The translations under genes and the position numbers were made by a program. DNA of 64,000 nt from Delphinapterus leucas (lineage: Eukaryota > Chordata > Mammalia > Artiodactyla > Monodontidae), in NCBI RefSeq assembly GCF_002288925.2, contig NW_022098000.1, positions 22,210,385 to 22,274,384 on the forward strand, written 5' to 3'. Below, piece after piece: positions 12,501-25,213 of this stretch (within the stretch, counting starts at the first letter, position 1; each line of letters begins with the position of its first letter). The notes under the pieces are model-generated. The model was not told the DNA's origin, did not search any database, and saw nothing but the letters and a program-made list of their open reading frames with translations.

Positions 12501-13244
12501 ATAACACTAATACCTGTACTCATAATAGCAATAGTGCTAATACTAGTAGTAATTAATCTGCTTCTTGTCAAACCGAACATCTTCAATAATGAAAAGTTTT
12601 CTCATAAGAATTTGTATGTTAGCAATTATAATATATTTTAATTTTTGGAGGATTAATTTAACTGGGAAATGTGTGTAGATACAGGGATATTCAGAGTGAA
12701 GTAGCAAGCAGTAGAAATAGAGAGTCGACTCATAATTCTGGAAAGACCCTAAGATGGTCAGGGGCCATTTTTCCACTGAGATGCAACAAGCTCTTCTGTG
12801 TATCAGACTGGGTATGTAATAGGCTTCCTTCTGACTGAACTATTCTTTCAATGTTATTCACATGAATAGATCTACCATATCACTTAAGTCTCATATTAAA
12901 TATCAATTCCTCGGGGTAATTCCTTTAATCCACGATTTTTTTTTTCTCATGGCAATCTTTTATTCCTTCATAAGATTCATCACAGTTTGTACATGTGCTT
13001 TTCCGTGAAGTTAGAGACCAGCTCCACTCTATTTATTTGGCACTGAATAAATAGTTGTATAATTTTATGCTGATGAATGAACGGTGTAAGAACAGTAAGA
13101 AATCTGTTAACATTTCTGCATGAGATTGAAATGAAAGCCACGAAATGAAAAACCAGTTAGGTATTACTGGGAGTTTATACAAATAGAGTAGTTTCTCATT
13201 TGTATAAAAGAGATTAAGTGAGACAAAATAGTAAGGGCACTCAC

Positions 13245-14472
13245 CTGCTTTGAACTATTCCTTTCTCCAGTCTAAAAAGAAAATCATATGGGAAAATATG
13301 CTAAGGACGTTTCCTCCGAACTAGTGAGATGCTTATCCCTTTACCTCTTGTATTTTTTTGGACTCCCAGATTCAAAGTAAAATCTCCAGATGATGGCACC
13401 TATCTGAAAAATTCTCTGGAAATGTCTCATGAAATCCTGAAGTACCTGAAGCCCCAAGACAACATCAGTTACTCACCAGCATATAACTCTGCTTTTCTCC
13501 AATCTGAAATAGAACAAAGGAATTAGATTCTCTCATTCATTGGAATGCCACTTCAGGGTGTGAAATTGCAGTGACCACAAGAAATCTGAGGGTTTATGAT
13601 AGTACTATATTTCTGCATTCATTATCTCAATGACAATTCTGATGTACTTGCCCTCTTTTACATCTCCTGTTTTATTTCTCACACTTTCCACATTCTACAT
13701 CTATGTTAAAATATGAGGGTCTGGTTTTTTGCGGGAAGAAAGGAAAAGTAGGCTTAAATTGTGAGAGTGTATTGGAAAGCCTAAAATTCTATGTGCTGCC
13801 TTGATAACTTTGAGCTTCACAGGGCTCCAAATGCCTAATCGTGAGCTCTCCTGCTCTCACCAGGTATGCCCTCCACCCAGCAGGAAAAGCTCCCCCTCTC
13901 AGCTAATTTCCCTGTTGGCCAAAACAGCTGAACCACAGCTGGTCTTCAACCTAATGAACTTTACCTCCCTGTCAGCCTGCAAAAAATATCAAACAAGCCA
14001 ATTACATACTTCCACAGAAAACAGCGCCACCTCATTCTCTTGTTCCTGAAAACCCTGGCTCCTACAGACCATGTTAATTCATTCTGCTCCCAGGTGCAGT
14101 CTCCATGTGGTCCTGCATGGTGTGAGGTGTCTTTCTTCCCCAGGATGTGGGTACATGTGACTAAAAATCTGCTGTCAATCTCTTTTGTCCAGTGTTGGGT
14201 GTCATGTGTTTGAACATCTTATACTGTTTAGGGTATGGGATCCCTCCCTCACCAACAAGGTAAATAGGGGGTGACCAGAACAGAGGGGCCAATGAAATGG
14301 TTCATCCAACCATAACATCAGTATAACTCACCTTGCTGATACAATTTCTTCCTTCTGGCTGAAAGGAATAACAGCCTGTGAGAGGCCAGACATACAGCAT
14401 ACAGTAATGACTCTATTTCCTCTATTAGAGCAAAGAACGTGGAAGACTTACCAAGCTCTTTCTCAAATGATT
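13245..14472 (-). pseudogene. Gene B cytosolic/coil micro-exons (21+27+27+27 bp)
   Basis: Four tiny exons at 14452-14472, 14332-14358, 13477-13503 and 13245-13271. Each is bounded by AG and GTAAG/GTGAG on the minus strand, and each is a multiple of three. Short heptad exons between TM and B30.2 are a hallmark of butyrophilin genes. Two of them start with the same ACTGGAG/ATTGGAG pattern seen in gene C, so they are paralogous units. Confidence 0.8.
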
Positions 14473-14846
14473 CTAAAAAGGAAAGAAAATAACAAAATGG
14501 ATTTAACAGAAAATAAATATTTTCTAGACTATGTTACTAAGCCCAGATCCTAAGTGCTACTTCCATATACCTAAAACAAAAAAATTACCTTAATTGAGAA
14601 TTATTATGACCATTAAAAAAAACCCTCTATGTTTATACCAGTGATATTTTCTCTCTCCAATGGACTTTATAATACTTTTTTTTTTCTCATGGAGGTCCTG
14701 GGCTCCATGTTTTATAGGAGGTCTTGGCGCTCTAACTCATCCGTACACATATCTCTTTGTTCCCAAAAGATGCCATCCACATGCACAATCATGTTAACAA
14801 ACCCATAAATTCACAGATCCCCACCAAGTCTGATTCACAGTTTTAC

Positions 14847-15014
14847 CTTTGGCTTTACTTTCTTTCTCCTTTTCCTTCTTGACTTCTGATAGTTTCTTCT
14901 TTTTCTGTCGTTCATTTTGAGCCAAATACACAACAGCACCAGTGAAAGCCCCAAGTATCACCAAAGTCACAACGAATGCTACCTTCCAAGGAGAGGTCCT
15001 AGGGAAGAAGGGTT
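14847..15014 (-). pseudogene. Gene B transmembrane exon
   Basis: A 168-bp exon. It encodes EPFFPRTSPWKVAFVVTLVILG, an AFTGAVVYLA hydrophobic segment, then a lysine/glutamate-rich juxtamembrane stretch (KKKKLSEVKKEKEKESKAKG). The exon itself is intact. Confidence 0.85.
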
Positions 15015-15135
15015 CTGACACAAGACCCCCCCCCCAAACCTGATTAAAAACATACACCAAGCAAGTCTAGCCCATCCCAGGTCATAAATATCCCCTCCTT
15101 ACTCCTGTCCTGCCCCCCAAATGAGCAACACTGAC

Positions 15136-15417
15136 CTGGGATAAAAATGGTTTCCACTTGCTCTTGTCCAAAGAAAGGGTTCTTCATGGAACAGGACACT
15201 TCTGTCTTTGACCTGTCTCTCACAAGAAGGGATGCCTCAAACTGAAACAACCCATCATTATCTTGTGTCTTGTCCTCAGCGAGAGATGGGATCTTCTCTC
15301 CCTTTGCATCTTCCCATTGTATTTCAGGCTGGGGAAACCATCCCTTGCCTGTGCACTTCAGCCTTATTCCTTCATCTTCTGGACCCACCATGAAAATATG
15401 AGTACCAGAACCCAAAC
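15136..15417 (-). pseudogene. Gene B IgC exon (intact frame)
   Basis: 282 bp. It encodes GLGSGTHIFMVGPEDEGIRL, a KCTGKGWFPQPEIQW core and a VSCSMKNPFFGQE motif. Both cysteines and the tryptophan are present. The gene is disabled elsewhere. Confidence 0.87.
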
Positions 15418-17863
15418 CTGGAGAGGAAAGTCATTCGTCTGAGACTTGGACATTTTTTGTCCTCGTGTTTCACAGCTACACCAGTGGGAGAAGATGGACA
15501 AAGCACCATAGCTCTCTGTGGATGCAAGGGGGTTCTTTTCTTTTCCCATGAGATAAGTGGGTATCTGAAGTTCAAAAATTACAAGAACATTGAAGCTGAT
15601 ACTGGAACTTATACCAATGCCTGTCATATCTCCTCTACACAAGCATATCTGCAATTGGCCATAGAAGGATAATAGGGAAGGTACAGAGTAAAATTTGCCA
15701 ATGTAGACATGTTGCCACTATATCTATATCTGTTCTGTATCTATATCATATGTCTATTCCATTTATTGGAGTCTCAAGGAAGACTTCTTCTGTGCTTAAA
15801 TTGAGACTACATGTAGTCACTTCCTTAAACAATCTCCTTTTGTCATTTTTCCAAATTTTCTTTCTTCCACTGAGTAAAGATTATCTAAAACATGAAGGTA
15901 ACAAGGTGAAGTGAGTCCATGAAAGAGTCAAGATCTTTTTACTTTTCCATTCTCACTCCTTTCTTTTCCTTCCACTACCCCTCCTCTTCTTGAACTCCGC
16001 ACAGGCTAGGTCAGCTAGTAGATTCACATAACCAACACCCATATCAAAATATAACAGCACCAGAATACTAGATGAATTCACTGTCTATTCAAGAATGATG
16101 GCTATTCTAACTTCTGAGACTATATATTATTTTGTCTTTTTAAAACTTGATATCACAAAGTATGGAACCACCATAAGCTCAGTTCTATTCTAGTTTCTCA
16201 GTTGTGGGAAATATATTAGGAACCTCAGCTACATCATCTTTTTTTGGCTAAAAATTATAATAGAGCTAATAATTTTTACTACCAATCCCTGATCTTCCTG
16301 GGGGAATATACTTCTGGAAAACAGAAAGCAGTCTGAAAGACAATCCATCTTCTCAGAATTGCCTGAGAGAACTGCCAATTCTCTTGAAAAAAGGAAATAA
16401 ACTGCTCCTGAGAAAAATGGAACAGATCAAAGCCAAGGAAGCAAGATCTAATAAACCAAATAGACCTTGCATTTCCTGGAAGAATATAATCATTGAAGTT
16501 CCAAGTTGACATAAGCAGATGAAACCTATATCTATGTTGAGAAAGAGGAAGGAGAAGGAATACCCATTTCTGAGCATTAGAAGTGGCTGTAAAATAGACA
16601 AAGTTTAAATGAGTGAAAGATAAGCATGGATATATAATCAAACAACTGCTTCTAAAGGTTGGACTTGTCTTTACACCAATAAGTCAAAGAACTGTTATGG
16701 GAAAGGTACTGAAAAATGCTGTCACCTGCATGAGGTTATTTCCATGACTATGAAATCTTTGACCTCTTACTGGGAGGATACTGAAGTGAGATCACAGTAA
16801 CATGGCTCAGGAGAGTTTGTCACTCTTTCCTTCAAGATCTAATGGATTAGATTTTTTCCATTCAAGTTATACATAAAGAAGATGGATAAAATGAGTATAT
16901 CGATATCTTGTCAGTTGGTGTTAAATGAGAAGTATTAATTTAAGGTAGGCCCAACATAGTCACAGTATGAGAAAAACATTACAACTAAAAGGAAACAACG
17001 TGTTCGTCTTGGCAGAGAGGTATATAGCTTTAGAAATGGAAACACCAGAGAAATAGACAGATAACTCATTATAACCACACAGAAAATTTAGACTTACCCT
17101 GGTACCTATGAGAAGTTTATGGGAAACAATGCATTGAAAACTGGTGGAGATTTTCTACACTATTCACTACTGGTATGGAGATAAGTGAATATATACATTA
17201 TGAAACAGTATTTTGAGCTTTTCATTAAACTTCATACCAAAAATACATTTCTATAGATGAAAGATCTAAATGTAAAAAGCAAAACAATAAAAAAGAGATA
17301 GAAATGAACTACAGCTACATTCAATTAACTACATAGAAAAATCTCAAACAGAATGGTGAACAACAACAAAAAAAGCCAGACATAAAAGAGCCTATGAATG
17401 TGAAATTAAAAAACAATAAAACTAACCAGCACCTCAATCTACTCTGTCAAACCCTCACAGTCACTTCCTCCAAACAGTGGATTTGGTTCTGGACCACTAA
17501 CACTCCCTGTTAAGCCTCTGTCCATCATGGTACCCAGATGGAATTCTGGTCTCTTAGAGTAATGGTACTTTTTGCTAATCATGGTGCCTTCCTTCAAAAT
17601 ACGTGAGGAGAAATGTAGAGGGAAATAAATGATCAATTTTTATGGTAGATATTTATGGAAATAGTTTAATTTTAAAGTACAGCACAATAAATGTATAAAT
17701 AGATGAAGAGGATTTGGGGCTAAATCCACTGTCTAAGATGTTGACTAGCTCTAAGGATAACTGCTTTTTTGCTTCTGTCCTGTTCACCATCCTCCTCCCC
17801 CAAATCAAGTACAGAACACTTAGATTTCCCTTAGAGTGATATGTATTCTCAGATATTACTCAC

Positions 17864-18210
17864 TTATCACCTTTAGCTCCAAAACGGCTTCTTCAAATTC
17901 ACTTCCTTTTTAAAAAATACATTTGTACATTCCATTGTCTGAGACCCGGAGGCTGTCATTCTCACAGCTACTCTTCCCTCAGTGATGTAGTCTTTTACCA
18001 ACTCTGCTCTCCCTTTGAAATCTACTAGTTGTTCTCCCGCCTGCTCCATTCCATTCTGATACACATACACAGCATCTGAGAACTGGGAGTGGAACAACCG
18101 GATCTCCATATTCTCCACGCTCATGGCTGGGGACACGCGGCAGGGCAGCACCGTGTCTGCACCCAGCACGGCCACAATGGGCTCCGAGGGACCAATCACC
18201 AAAAAGGAAT
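17864..18210 (-). pseudogene. Gene B IgV exon, frameshifted
   Basis: Opens with SFLVIGPSEPIVAVLGADTV and keeps the first cysteine (LPCRVS) and the YVYQNGMEQAGEQL segment. The VRW tryptophan reads leucine. Around 17952-17960 the frame slips by one base, so the DNGMYKC-type end is out of frame. The exon is 347 bp, where the paralogs in this window have 348 and 351. Confidence 0.85.
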
Positions 18211-18787
18211 CTGTGGAATAGAGCCACAAGTGAAAAGAATATCAGAATATCCTGCCTGGACCTTTTAGAGCACAGCATCATTATTGGTCCAGTAAAGCCC
18301 CATAGACATTCTCTCTCTCATTCATACAGCAATAATTTGTAGCACACATTCAGGCTGAAGAAGGCAGTGAACAAGACAAGGAGGATTTCCACCCTGTGGA
18401 GCTTACAATCAACAGAGTGATCTCATATTAAACAGAAGATTTTTTAATTGCCATGGTGGTAAATTCAATGAAGGAGGAGGGGAGAGTGCTGGAAAATCAA
18501 GAAGCTATAGAGTTTTTAATCAGGTCTTGGGCATCAGAAAATGCATTCCTCCAGAATCTGATATCTAAATGAATTACAGGACATCAGTAAAGTAATTCTA
18601 CCTGGTCCTGCCCTCTAAAATAATCATATAACGATTTATTTGTCCTTGTATATGGATAAATACATTATTGTATCAAAATAAAAGATTTGGAATTAACCTA
18701 TGTATATCGGAGACATGATGGAGTAGTTTAATGCTTCTGTTCAGAGAGCAAGAGAATCCAAGTATAGAAAATATAAAATATTCTCGC

Positions 18788-18866
18788 CTGAGCCCCATAT
18801 GGACACTTGGAGAAGCAAGATAAAGAAGAGGTCTCTTGGCAGAGAGAAGTCCAGGGAGCACACCAT
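18788..18866 (-). pseudogene. Gene B signal-peptide exon with GC donor
   Basis: ATG at 18866-18864 followed by MVCSLDFSLPRDLFFILLLQ and VSIWGSG, a typical BTN leader of 26 codons plus one base. The boundary reads CAG|GCGAGA. GC donors are tolerated in some mammalian introns, so this need not be a lesion, but the usual BTN donor is GT. Confidence 0.65.
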
Positions 18867-21800
18867 CTTTCCCAGAGCAGAGAACAGTATGACCCAGAGG
18901 GAGGTCCTGAAAATAGCTGGAGTGAAGACAAAAATGGGACCCACAAGGTAAAAAAGATTATAGCTAAGGTGGTTCACAGTGCTTCTAAGAAATGGCCTCC
19001 TGAAGCGCTCAAATGACTGTAGTGTCTCTCAGGGAACATCAGGGAAGACTTTGACATTCACAAAAAAGACCTTTTGTTTCCCTTTTCCAAGAAAACAGTT
19101 TTTATCTCAATAGCCATGCTCTGATGTGATAAATCTGACCACAATGTCTCTAAACTCCTCTCTCAAGAAGAACATTTTATCCAATGGACGGAAAGACAGA
19201 GCAAAGGCAATGAGCAGCCACTGAGAGAGATGGCTCTAGCATAAACATTACTCTGGCCTCAACCAATTTTCTCCCCACACATTCCTATGGGCTGAAGGAA
19301 CATATATAACTTGGCTTCTCCTCTGTCAACCCCCAGGGTCCTTGCCCAGATTCTCCCTCTTGCCTGTCACCAAGAAAGGATTACATTAATTAATATATGC
19401 AAAGCACTTAGAAGAGTGTCAGTAACTTTACGTTCTGTGTAAGTGTTGGCAATTTTTAGTTTAATGTCTTGTTCAATTGACCTCAATATATCTGCCATTC
19501 TGATGAAAATTTTCATCTATCAGTTAGGCCTCTCATTCATTCCATTAGACAGGGAATTGAAAAGACATGGGCATATTCATACCTTCTCCCAGACATAGAA
19601 ATTTCCTCCACTGACGTGAGGGTTATATCCGTCTCAACCAGGATGAAAGAAAAGCGGTATAAAATTCCCAAAATGATTCTCTACAAACTTTCATCCTCCT
19701 TCCATACTGTAAACAATGAGAAGAGGCGAGGATGAGATTGCTGTCCTCTGTTTACATAATTGACTTTTGTTTTGAAGATCCTTCAAATCCTATGAGTTCT
19801 AGAATAATTGTTTTTCTTACTTAGAATGACAGAAAGACATTCTGAGTTAGAGCCTGAAAAAATTAAAGTTCTAATTTACATTTTTTGAAATTCTGGATCT
19901 AAAATTGAACATCTATGTATAAATTGTAAGAGACATAGTAAAACAAGAAATAAACAAATATAAACCAGATATATTCTAACGAAATTTTAGACATGGTAGT
20001 ATTAATTTTAAAATAAAAATAAAGTTCAGAGAGAAATCATTCAAAGAAACAAGATTGTGCCTTCAAATAGGGACATCCATTAAGAGCATATAACTTCCGA
20101 GGATTGCATGGTGCTAATGGCATACAGCAGAATTAAAAAACACAAAATCAGTTGGGAACTCAAAAAACTTTATAATTATAATTAACCAGAAATGAACAGA
20201 ATCATTCCAGAACGTATAAATGGAGTTATAGAGATTTTATTTTATTTTTTATTTTTAACATCTTTATTGGGGTATAATTGCTTTACAATTGTGTGTTAGT
20301 TTCTGCTGTATAACCAGAGATTTTAAATAATATAACTATGCTATATCAAATCTTTTACTTTATGACTTGGTGAGATCTAACAGTTTCTCTTAGTTTTTGA
20401 TTAACAGAAATCCACTTCAGGCAATTAAGATGGATTAGTAGAATGAGTCAGTGTGATACTTAGCTAACCCTTTCCTCCACCGTGCTTAGAATGCCAATCC
20501 TCTCCCAGGTCTGCCTATAAAATTAATACCAAAATATCTGCTTATTCTAAGTATTCCTTTTGAAACTTGCTTAAGTATCTAATCTCATTAGAGATTTGGA
20601 TTTGTGTTTCCTAAACAGGCAGGGATTTGACATGAGTATGAATAATACTATCATGCTTTGGGAAAATGATTTAAATTTATGAAGTAAATCACCACCGCAG
20701 GACAGCCACGCAGTCTCCTTGTAGGCAACTACTCTATTGGAAGGAGCTATCAGAAAAGGAGAATAAGTCAGTCCTTGATTCCTCCATTCCTAGGTGACTA
20801 ATGCCAGGACACAATACCTGAAATCTCCTATCTTCCACTTTACTCCAAGTCAAATAACAGTACCCCACAGAGGGCAGGTGTAAACAGAATGTGGGATGTA
20901 TCTCAAAAGTTTGTACCTTTTCCCTGCTCCAATCCCCTGTGTTCAAAACCTGTAACCTTCGTTCTTCATATAAGAGAAGTTTAGTGAGGAGAAAACTTCT
21001 GATTCTTTGTTTGTCCAGAATTTTCTTTCTTTTGCTCTTACACTTAATGTTTTGTTGTTTAGATAATTCTAGTTTCTACTCAGGAAAGTGATGAAATAAA
21101 ATTTATATTTTAAAGCAGGACAAGAAAATTTAAACAAAAATTCTCTCTCTCTGTCTGTTTGGGCCTCCTTCTTCCCCCTGTAATATGCAATGTGTATCTG
21201 CATTATACATTAACCAGACCTCCTCAAAGGTGGGAATGCCCACTTGATTGTAAAGATCAATTTTTTTTTCTTTCTTGTGATGACAGCAATGTAACTTCCT
21301 AAAAGAATAGCATTCTTTCCCTACTCTGTAGGCGATCATGGAGACTCTCTGCTTGCTTTGTACATGCTTACCTGGACTATGTATCTTTGGTGAACTTTTA
21401 TGTAAAATGTCAGTATGTCTCAAAAATATGTGTGATCCTTTGTCTCAAAAATATGTGTGACTGTGCCTTCAACTTCTAACAGGTGGAACAGTTCTCAGAG
21501 CTTCTGAATCTGTCTTCTAAGTTATAATCCTTAGTTTGGCTCAAATAAAATTCCACCTTTTTTGCTTAACTTGATTGTTAGTTGAATTTTTGTTGACAAA
21601 AATAAAGACTAATTTCAATTGTTTTCTCGTAATTAATATTGAATGACAGATGTATGATGGAATCTGATTTTTTTCTTTTGTACATAACACATTTTTCTGG
21701 ACTCTGGAAGCTTTGAGGTTTTTGGTTTTTGTTTAGTTGTTTGTTTGGAGCTCTAAAACTTTATAAGAATTCATGTATATATGACTCTTTTTTTTTTGCA

Positions 21801-22258
21801 ATACTCCAACTTTTTGTGAAGTACTCTTCCTTCTGATTCTTGCCCCTAATCTCCTTTCCATTTTGGAAAGTGTACTAGGTGAATGTTGAAGTTCTGGATC
21901 TATTTGCTTAACTTATATTTCCTAATTTTTAAAATCTCTTTGATTTAAAGTACCATGTAGTAACTCCATTGTCCTAACCCAATATTTTGACCTTCAGGTG
22001 TGTCTACTCTGATATTTGACATTTCCATTTGTTTTCTACTTTAAGCCAATTTTTCATTCCCAAGAATGCTGATTATTTCTTCAATCCTGTATCTCCTATG
22101 AAGGAATCCTTCCTAATATACTTCATATTTGCATTAAAAATCTTCATATACACACACTATTCTTTACCTTTTTATGTTAGAGAAATCTGAAAATTAGAGA
22201 TAAGCAAAAATAATAGATAGAAACACCCATATTTGCACCACTCAGAAATAAATACCCT
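18867..22258. other. Intergenic DNA between genes B and C, first part
   Basis: No exon that I can support. It contains a short antisense L1 3' end at about 20,236-20,312 and a 20-bp direct duplication at about 21,416-21,461 (two copies of a 'tgtctcaaaaatatgtgtga' segment). The promoter of gene B should lie at the left edge, but no clear TATA box was seen. Confidence 0.4.
20236..20312 (-). mobile_element. L1 3' end fragment, antisense
   Basis: 'acatctttattggggtataattgctttacaattgtgtgttagtttctgctgtataac' is nearly the same as the start of the antisense L1 at 38,870, and corresponds to the cetartiodactyl L1 3' UTR. Confidence 0.75.
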
Positions 22259-22610
22259 GGACTTCCCTGGTGGCACAGTGGTTAAGAATCCGCCTGCCAA
22301 TGCAGGAGACATGGGTTCGATCCCTGGTCTGGGAAGATCCCACATGCCACGGAGCAACTAAGCCCGTGTGCCACAACTACTGAGCCTACGCTCTAGAGCC
22401 CATGGGCCACAACTACTGAGACTGCGTGCCACAACTCAGTAGTAGCCTGCATGCCTAGAGCCCATGCTTCACAACAAAAGAAACCACCACAATGAGAAGC
22501 CCGTGCACTGCAATGAAGAGTAGCGCCCATGTGCAGCAACGAAGACCCAACGCAGCCACAAATAAATAAAAATAATTAAATTTTTTAAAAAAAAGTACTT
22601 TCCAAAAAAA
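22259..22610 (+). mobile_element. tRNA-derived cetartiodactyl/cetacean SINE (CHR type)
   Basis: Starts 'ggacttccctggtggcacagtggttaag', has box B 'gggttcgatccctgg' and the long 'ccacaactactgagcc' body, and ends in an A-rich tail. This SINE family is a main pointer to a whale or close relative. Confidence 0.9.
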
Positions 22611-23189
22611 AAAAGAAATGCCATATCATTATTTTTCTGTGATTTTGATGTCTATCCTATTTTTCTCAAACAAGATCATACTGTTTACACTGTTTTAAAA
22701 CCTGCTCTTTGAAATCAATAATACCTTGTAGTTCTCTCTTGCTCCCTCTTCACTTTTCTCTCTCACACAAACACTGGTATGTACTCAATGAAATTCCTCA
22801 AAATATTCTCCACAGGTTAACTGATTTTACGCAAACAATTATCTATTATTGGGAAAAATATATAAGTATGTATATAAAATTTTCAAATTTATTTTGTGAA
22901 TAGAATATTTACAGTTTGAGATAGAATACACACACAAATATATACATTTCAAAGTAAACAAAAAAAGCAAGTCATGTCTTCAGCCCATTCCTTCTCTCCT
23001 TCAGTTTTCCCTTCCCATTCCTCAATATTTCAGACCCTAACCATATGGTAGGTGTCAGACCCCAAATGAGACAGGATGGCCTTACGGAGGAGGGTTGCCC
23101 AGCTTGGTGGGAAAGAATTTGAGTGGAAAGAGAGGTCATGCATGAGGTGGGGAGACAGCCCCGAAGAGAACTGCGGAAGAATATATGGT

Positions 23190-23580
23190 CCTATATTCAA
23201 ACAATGTAATATTATGCAACAATATAAAAAATGTTAATGTACTGATACACACAACGTGGTTGAATCCCAAAATACATTTTGTTTAGCCAAAGAAGCCAAG
23301 CACAAAAGCATACATACTGTATGACTCCATTTTTGTTGAAGTTTTACAATAGGCAAGATTAAGCTATCACGATTTATATCAGAATACTGTTTTTCCACCC
23401 CCTGGAATGGATTGATGGACAATGGACATGAGGAAAATTTTCAAGAGACAAAAAAATTCCACAGTTTGATGGAGGTGGTGGTTACATGAGTGTAAGCGTT
23501 TGTGAAACCTCATTCAAATGCATGTTTTAAAACCATGCATGCAAATTATATCTCAAGACATTTGATTTCTTAAAAAGGCA
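23190..23580 (+). mobile_element. Ancient L1 (L1M-type) 3' end
   Basis: 'actgatacacacaacgtggttgaatcccaaaatacattttg', 'actgtatgactccatttttgttgaag' and 'ggtggttacatgagtgtaagcgtttgtgaaacctcattcaaatgcatg' match the order of the terminal ORF2 and 3' UTR of old mammalian L1s. It is heavily decayed. Confidence 0.6.
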
Positions 23581-24640
23581 AATGTACCTCATTGTCTCTA
23601 GAAAATATTTGTTTAGGATCTTGGTATTCATTTAGCCAGACAGTTAGGGGCTTACATACTAATATTTATGCAATTGCTATTTGTGTCTCTGATTATCTGT
23701 AAACCTTGTGTGACATGAAGAAACATGGAATAAACTTAGAAAGAGTGTGAAATGGAAAGAAAATGCCATGTGAGCATTCTGTATCTAGCACGGTAAAACT
23801 GTGTAGTTATATCTATTCTACTTTGGGGAGCCCTAAGGTTTTTGGAAATACAGACCTATTCTTGGAGCACAGAGCCCTCCATTTTCAACCTCTTATTTCC
23901 CCCTGTGCAGCTCTGCACGTGGCTTCCAATGTCAATCATGGTGTGGTGAGAGTAAGCGTGCTTCTCCTGGGCTTATCCTCTAAATCAGCTAGCTTTGTTA
24001 GATGGACATTTGGATTATCCGCCGAACTGAGTAGTATACAGGAAGATGACTCCCTCTCCCCAAATAATGTCATTTCAGTCCTTTGCAGGTGGGAGGGGGG
24101 AGCTACACTGAGCATTTTTGACCAAAGCAACTTTAGAGTTCCTATCATTCTATAGCTCAGCCCAGTCCAAAGTGCCCTGGGGTGCCCTTTATTACTCCCA
24201 CTTTCAAAGTAAGTAAAAGAGTGGCAGGCAGGCTGTGACTTTCTCGTTAAACCTATTCCAGGAGAGGCATTCAAATGCCAGTGCCTATTGGCAGCCCTGT
24301 TTGTCCTCCTTCCTAAGAATATTTTCCTAATCCAGGGATGGGTTAGAAACCGGCCGTTTCCAGCCCCTGAAGCCACACCATTGGAGGCTGACCTCAAGAA
24401 AAACCAGGTGAAAATTGTCTCTGGAGCTGGGTCTTGTAGGTGCCAGGTCTTGTAGGTTCCAGGAGCTTCCAGCAGCTCCCCTTGGCTCAATCTGGATGGT
24501 GAGAGAGAAACATATGGTGATGTGCAGGTGTGTCTGTGGGACATGTGGGTCCTGGAAAAATAAGGGCTTGAGCTCTGAGTCATGTGGTGACAAAATTCCC
24601 TTCCCTTTCAGAAGTTAAGCCACAAGAGTATTTGCAGTCA

Positions 24641-24683
24641 AAATAAATAAATAAATAAATAAATGTATGAATGAATGAATGAA
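24641..24683. repeat. (AAAT)n/(GAAT)n microsatellite
   Basis: Tandem AAAT units passing into GAAT units. Confidence 0.9.
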
Positions 24684-24985
24684 GGGGGAAAATAGTTTGG
24701 CTGAGTGGAGTGGACAAATTTTGTGTCTGACTTCATCTCTCAACATTGAACTCAGGGTTTTCGGTTTCAAGAGAGCCCCGGTGAGAAGGTGAATCTGTAG
24801 ATAAGCAAGTGAGCCCACAGGACACAAGAGAACAGTTTACTGCACCTGCTGGGGAACCGGTTTTCAGGAAAAAAAAAAAAGAAGAAGAAGAAGGAGGAGG
24901 GAAGAAAACAAAACCCATTGGGAATGGGTGGGCGTTGGTCGTGTTTTTCTCAAGGTCTGTGAGGGAAAATAGCCAAAAACCTGTG

Positions 24986-24992
24986 TATAAAA
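24986..24992 (+). promoter_or_regulatory. Candidate TATA box of BTNL gene C
   Basis: TATAAAA in 'gtgtataaaagtatg', 146 bases before the ATG of the signal-peptide exon at 25132. Spacing and orientation suit a core promoter. No other promoter element was verified. Confidence 0.4.
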
Positions 24993-25131
24993 GTATGTCT
25001 TTGAACACGGGATTTTTGTTTTCCAAGAACTTTCACTTGGCTAGCTTCTCAGCACCTTCTCCGACAGAGTACCTCATTGTCAGAGTGAACATTTTGTGCT
25101 TCCACCTGCTCCACTTTCTGCTCTGAAGAAG

Positions 25132-25213
25132 ATGGCAGGTTTTCCCAGCTTCCTTCCTGCTGGCTTTCTCCCCACTCTTCTCCTTCTCCAGGTGTCCACG
25201 TGGTGCTCCCCAG
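25132..25213 (+). CDS. Gene C signal-peptide exon
   Basis: MAGFPSFLPAGFLPTLLLLQ then VSTWCSP, a classic leader with h-region, 27 codons plus one base. The donor is CAG|gtcagt. Confidence 0.82.

Larger units (their letters stand above)
11108..18866 (-). pseudogene. Butyrophilin-like gene B, full exon set but disabled (SP-IgV-IgC-TM-micro-exons-B30.2)
   Basis: Exons in transcription order: signal peptide 18866-18788, IgV 18210-17864, IgC 15417-15136, TM 15014-14847, micro-exons 14472-14452 (21 bp), 14358-14332, 13503-13477 and 13271-13245 (27 bp each), B30.2 11769-11108. The micro-exons and downstream splice sites are consensus and keep one phase. Four lesions are visible. The signal-peptide exon ends in GC rather than GT. 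IgV is 347 rather than 348 bp, so it is frameshifted before its second cysteine, and the alternative frame carries a TAA. The IgV core tryptophan reads leucine (EIRLFHSQF). The B30.2 exon has one in-frame TAG where related genes have tryptophan. Such genes would encode surface modulators of T cells, and this copy probably encodes none. I guess it is closest to the Btnl1-type genes near mouse Btnl2, but this is unconfirmed. Confidence 0.85.
22611..24985. other. Intergenic DNA upstream of gene C
   Basis: Contains an old L1 3' end at about 23,190-23,580 and a tetranucleotide microsatellite at about 24,641-24,683. A 215-codon antisense open frame at 23,936-24,583 has no recognisable domain and I do not treat it as a gene. 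Confidence 0.4.

Noticed and set aside
15364..15672. Open frames on both strands next to gene B's IgC exon, considered as its IgV exon
   Set aside because: No Ig cysteine/tryptophan pattern is present. The true IgV exon is at 17864-18210.
22259..22400. A tRNA gene suggested by box A/B-like sequences in the SINEs
   Set aside because: The sequences are tRNA-derived SINE heads with A-rich tails and target-site duplications. No complete cloverleaf was seen.
23936..24583. 215-codon antisense open frame upstream of gene C
   Set aside because: No domain or family resemblance, low-complexity serine/threonine composition, and no splice or promoter context. Treated as chance.
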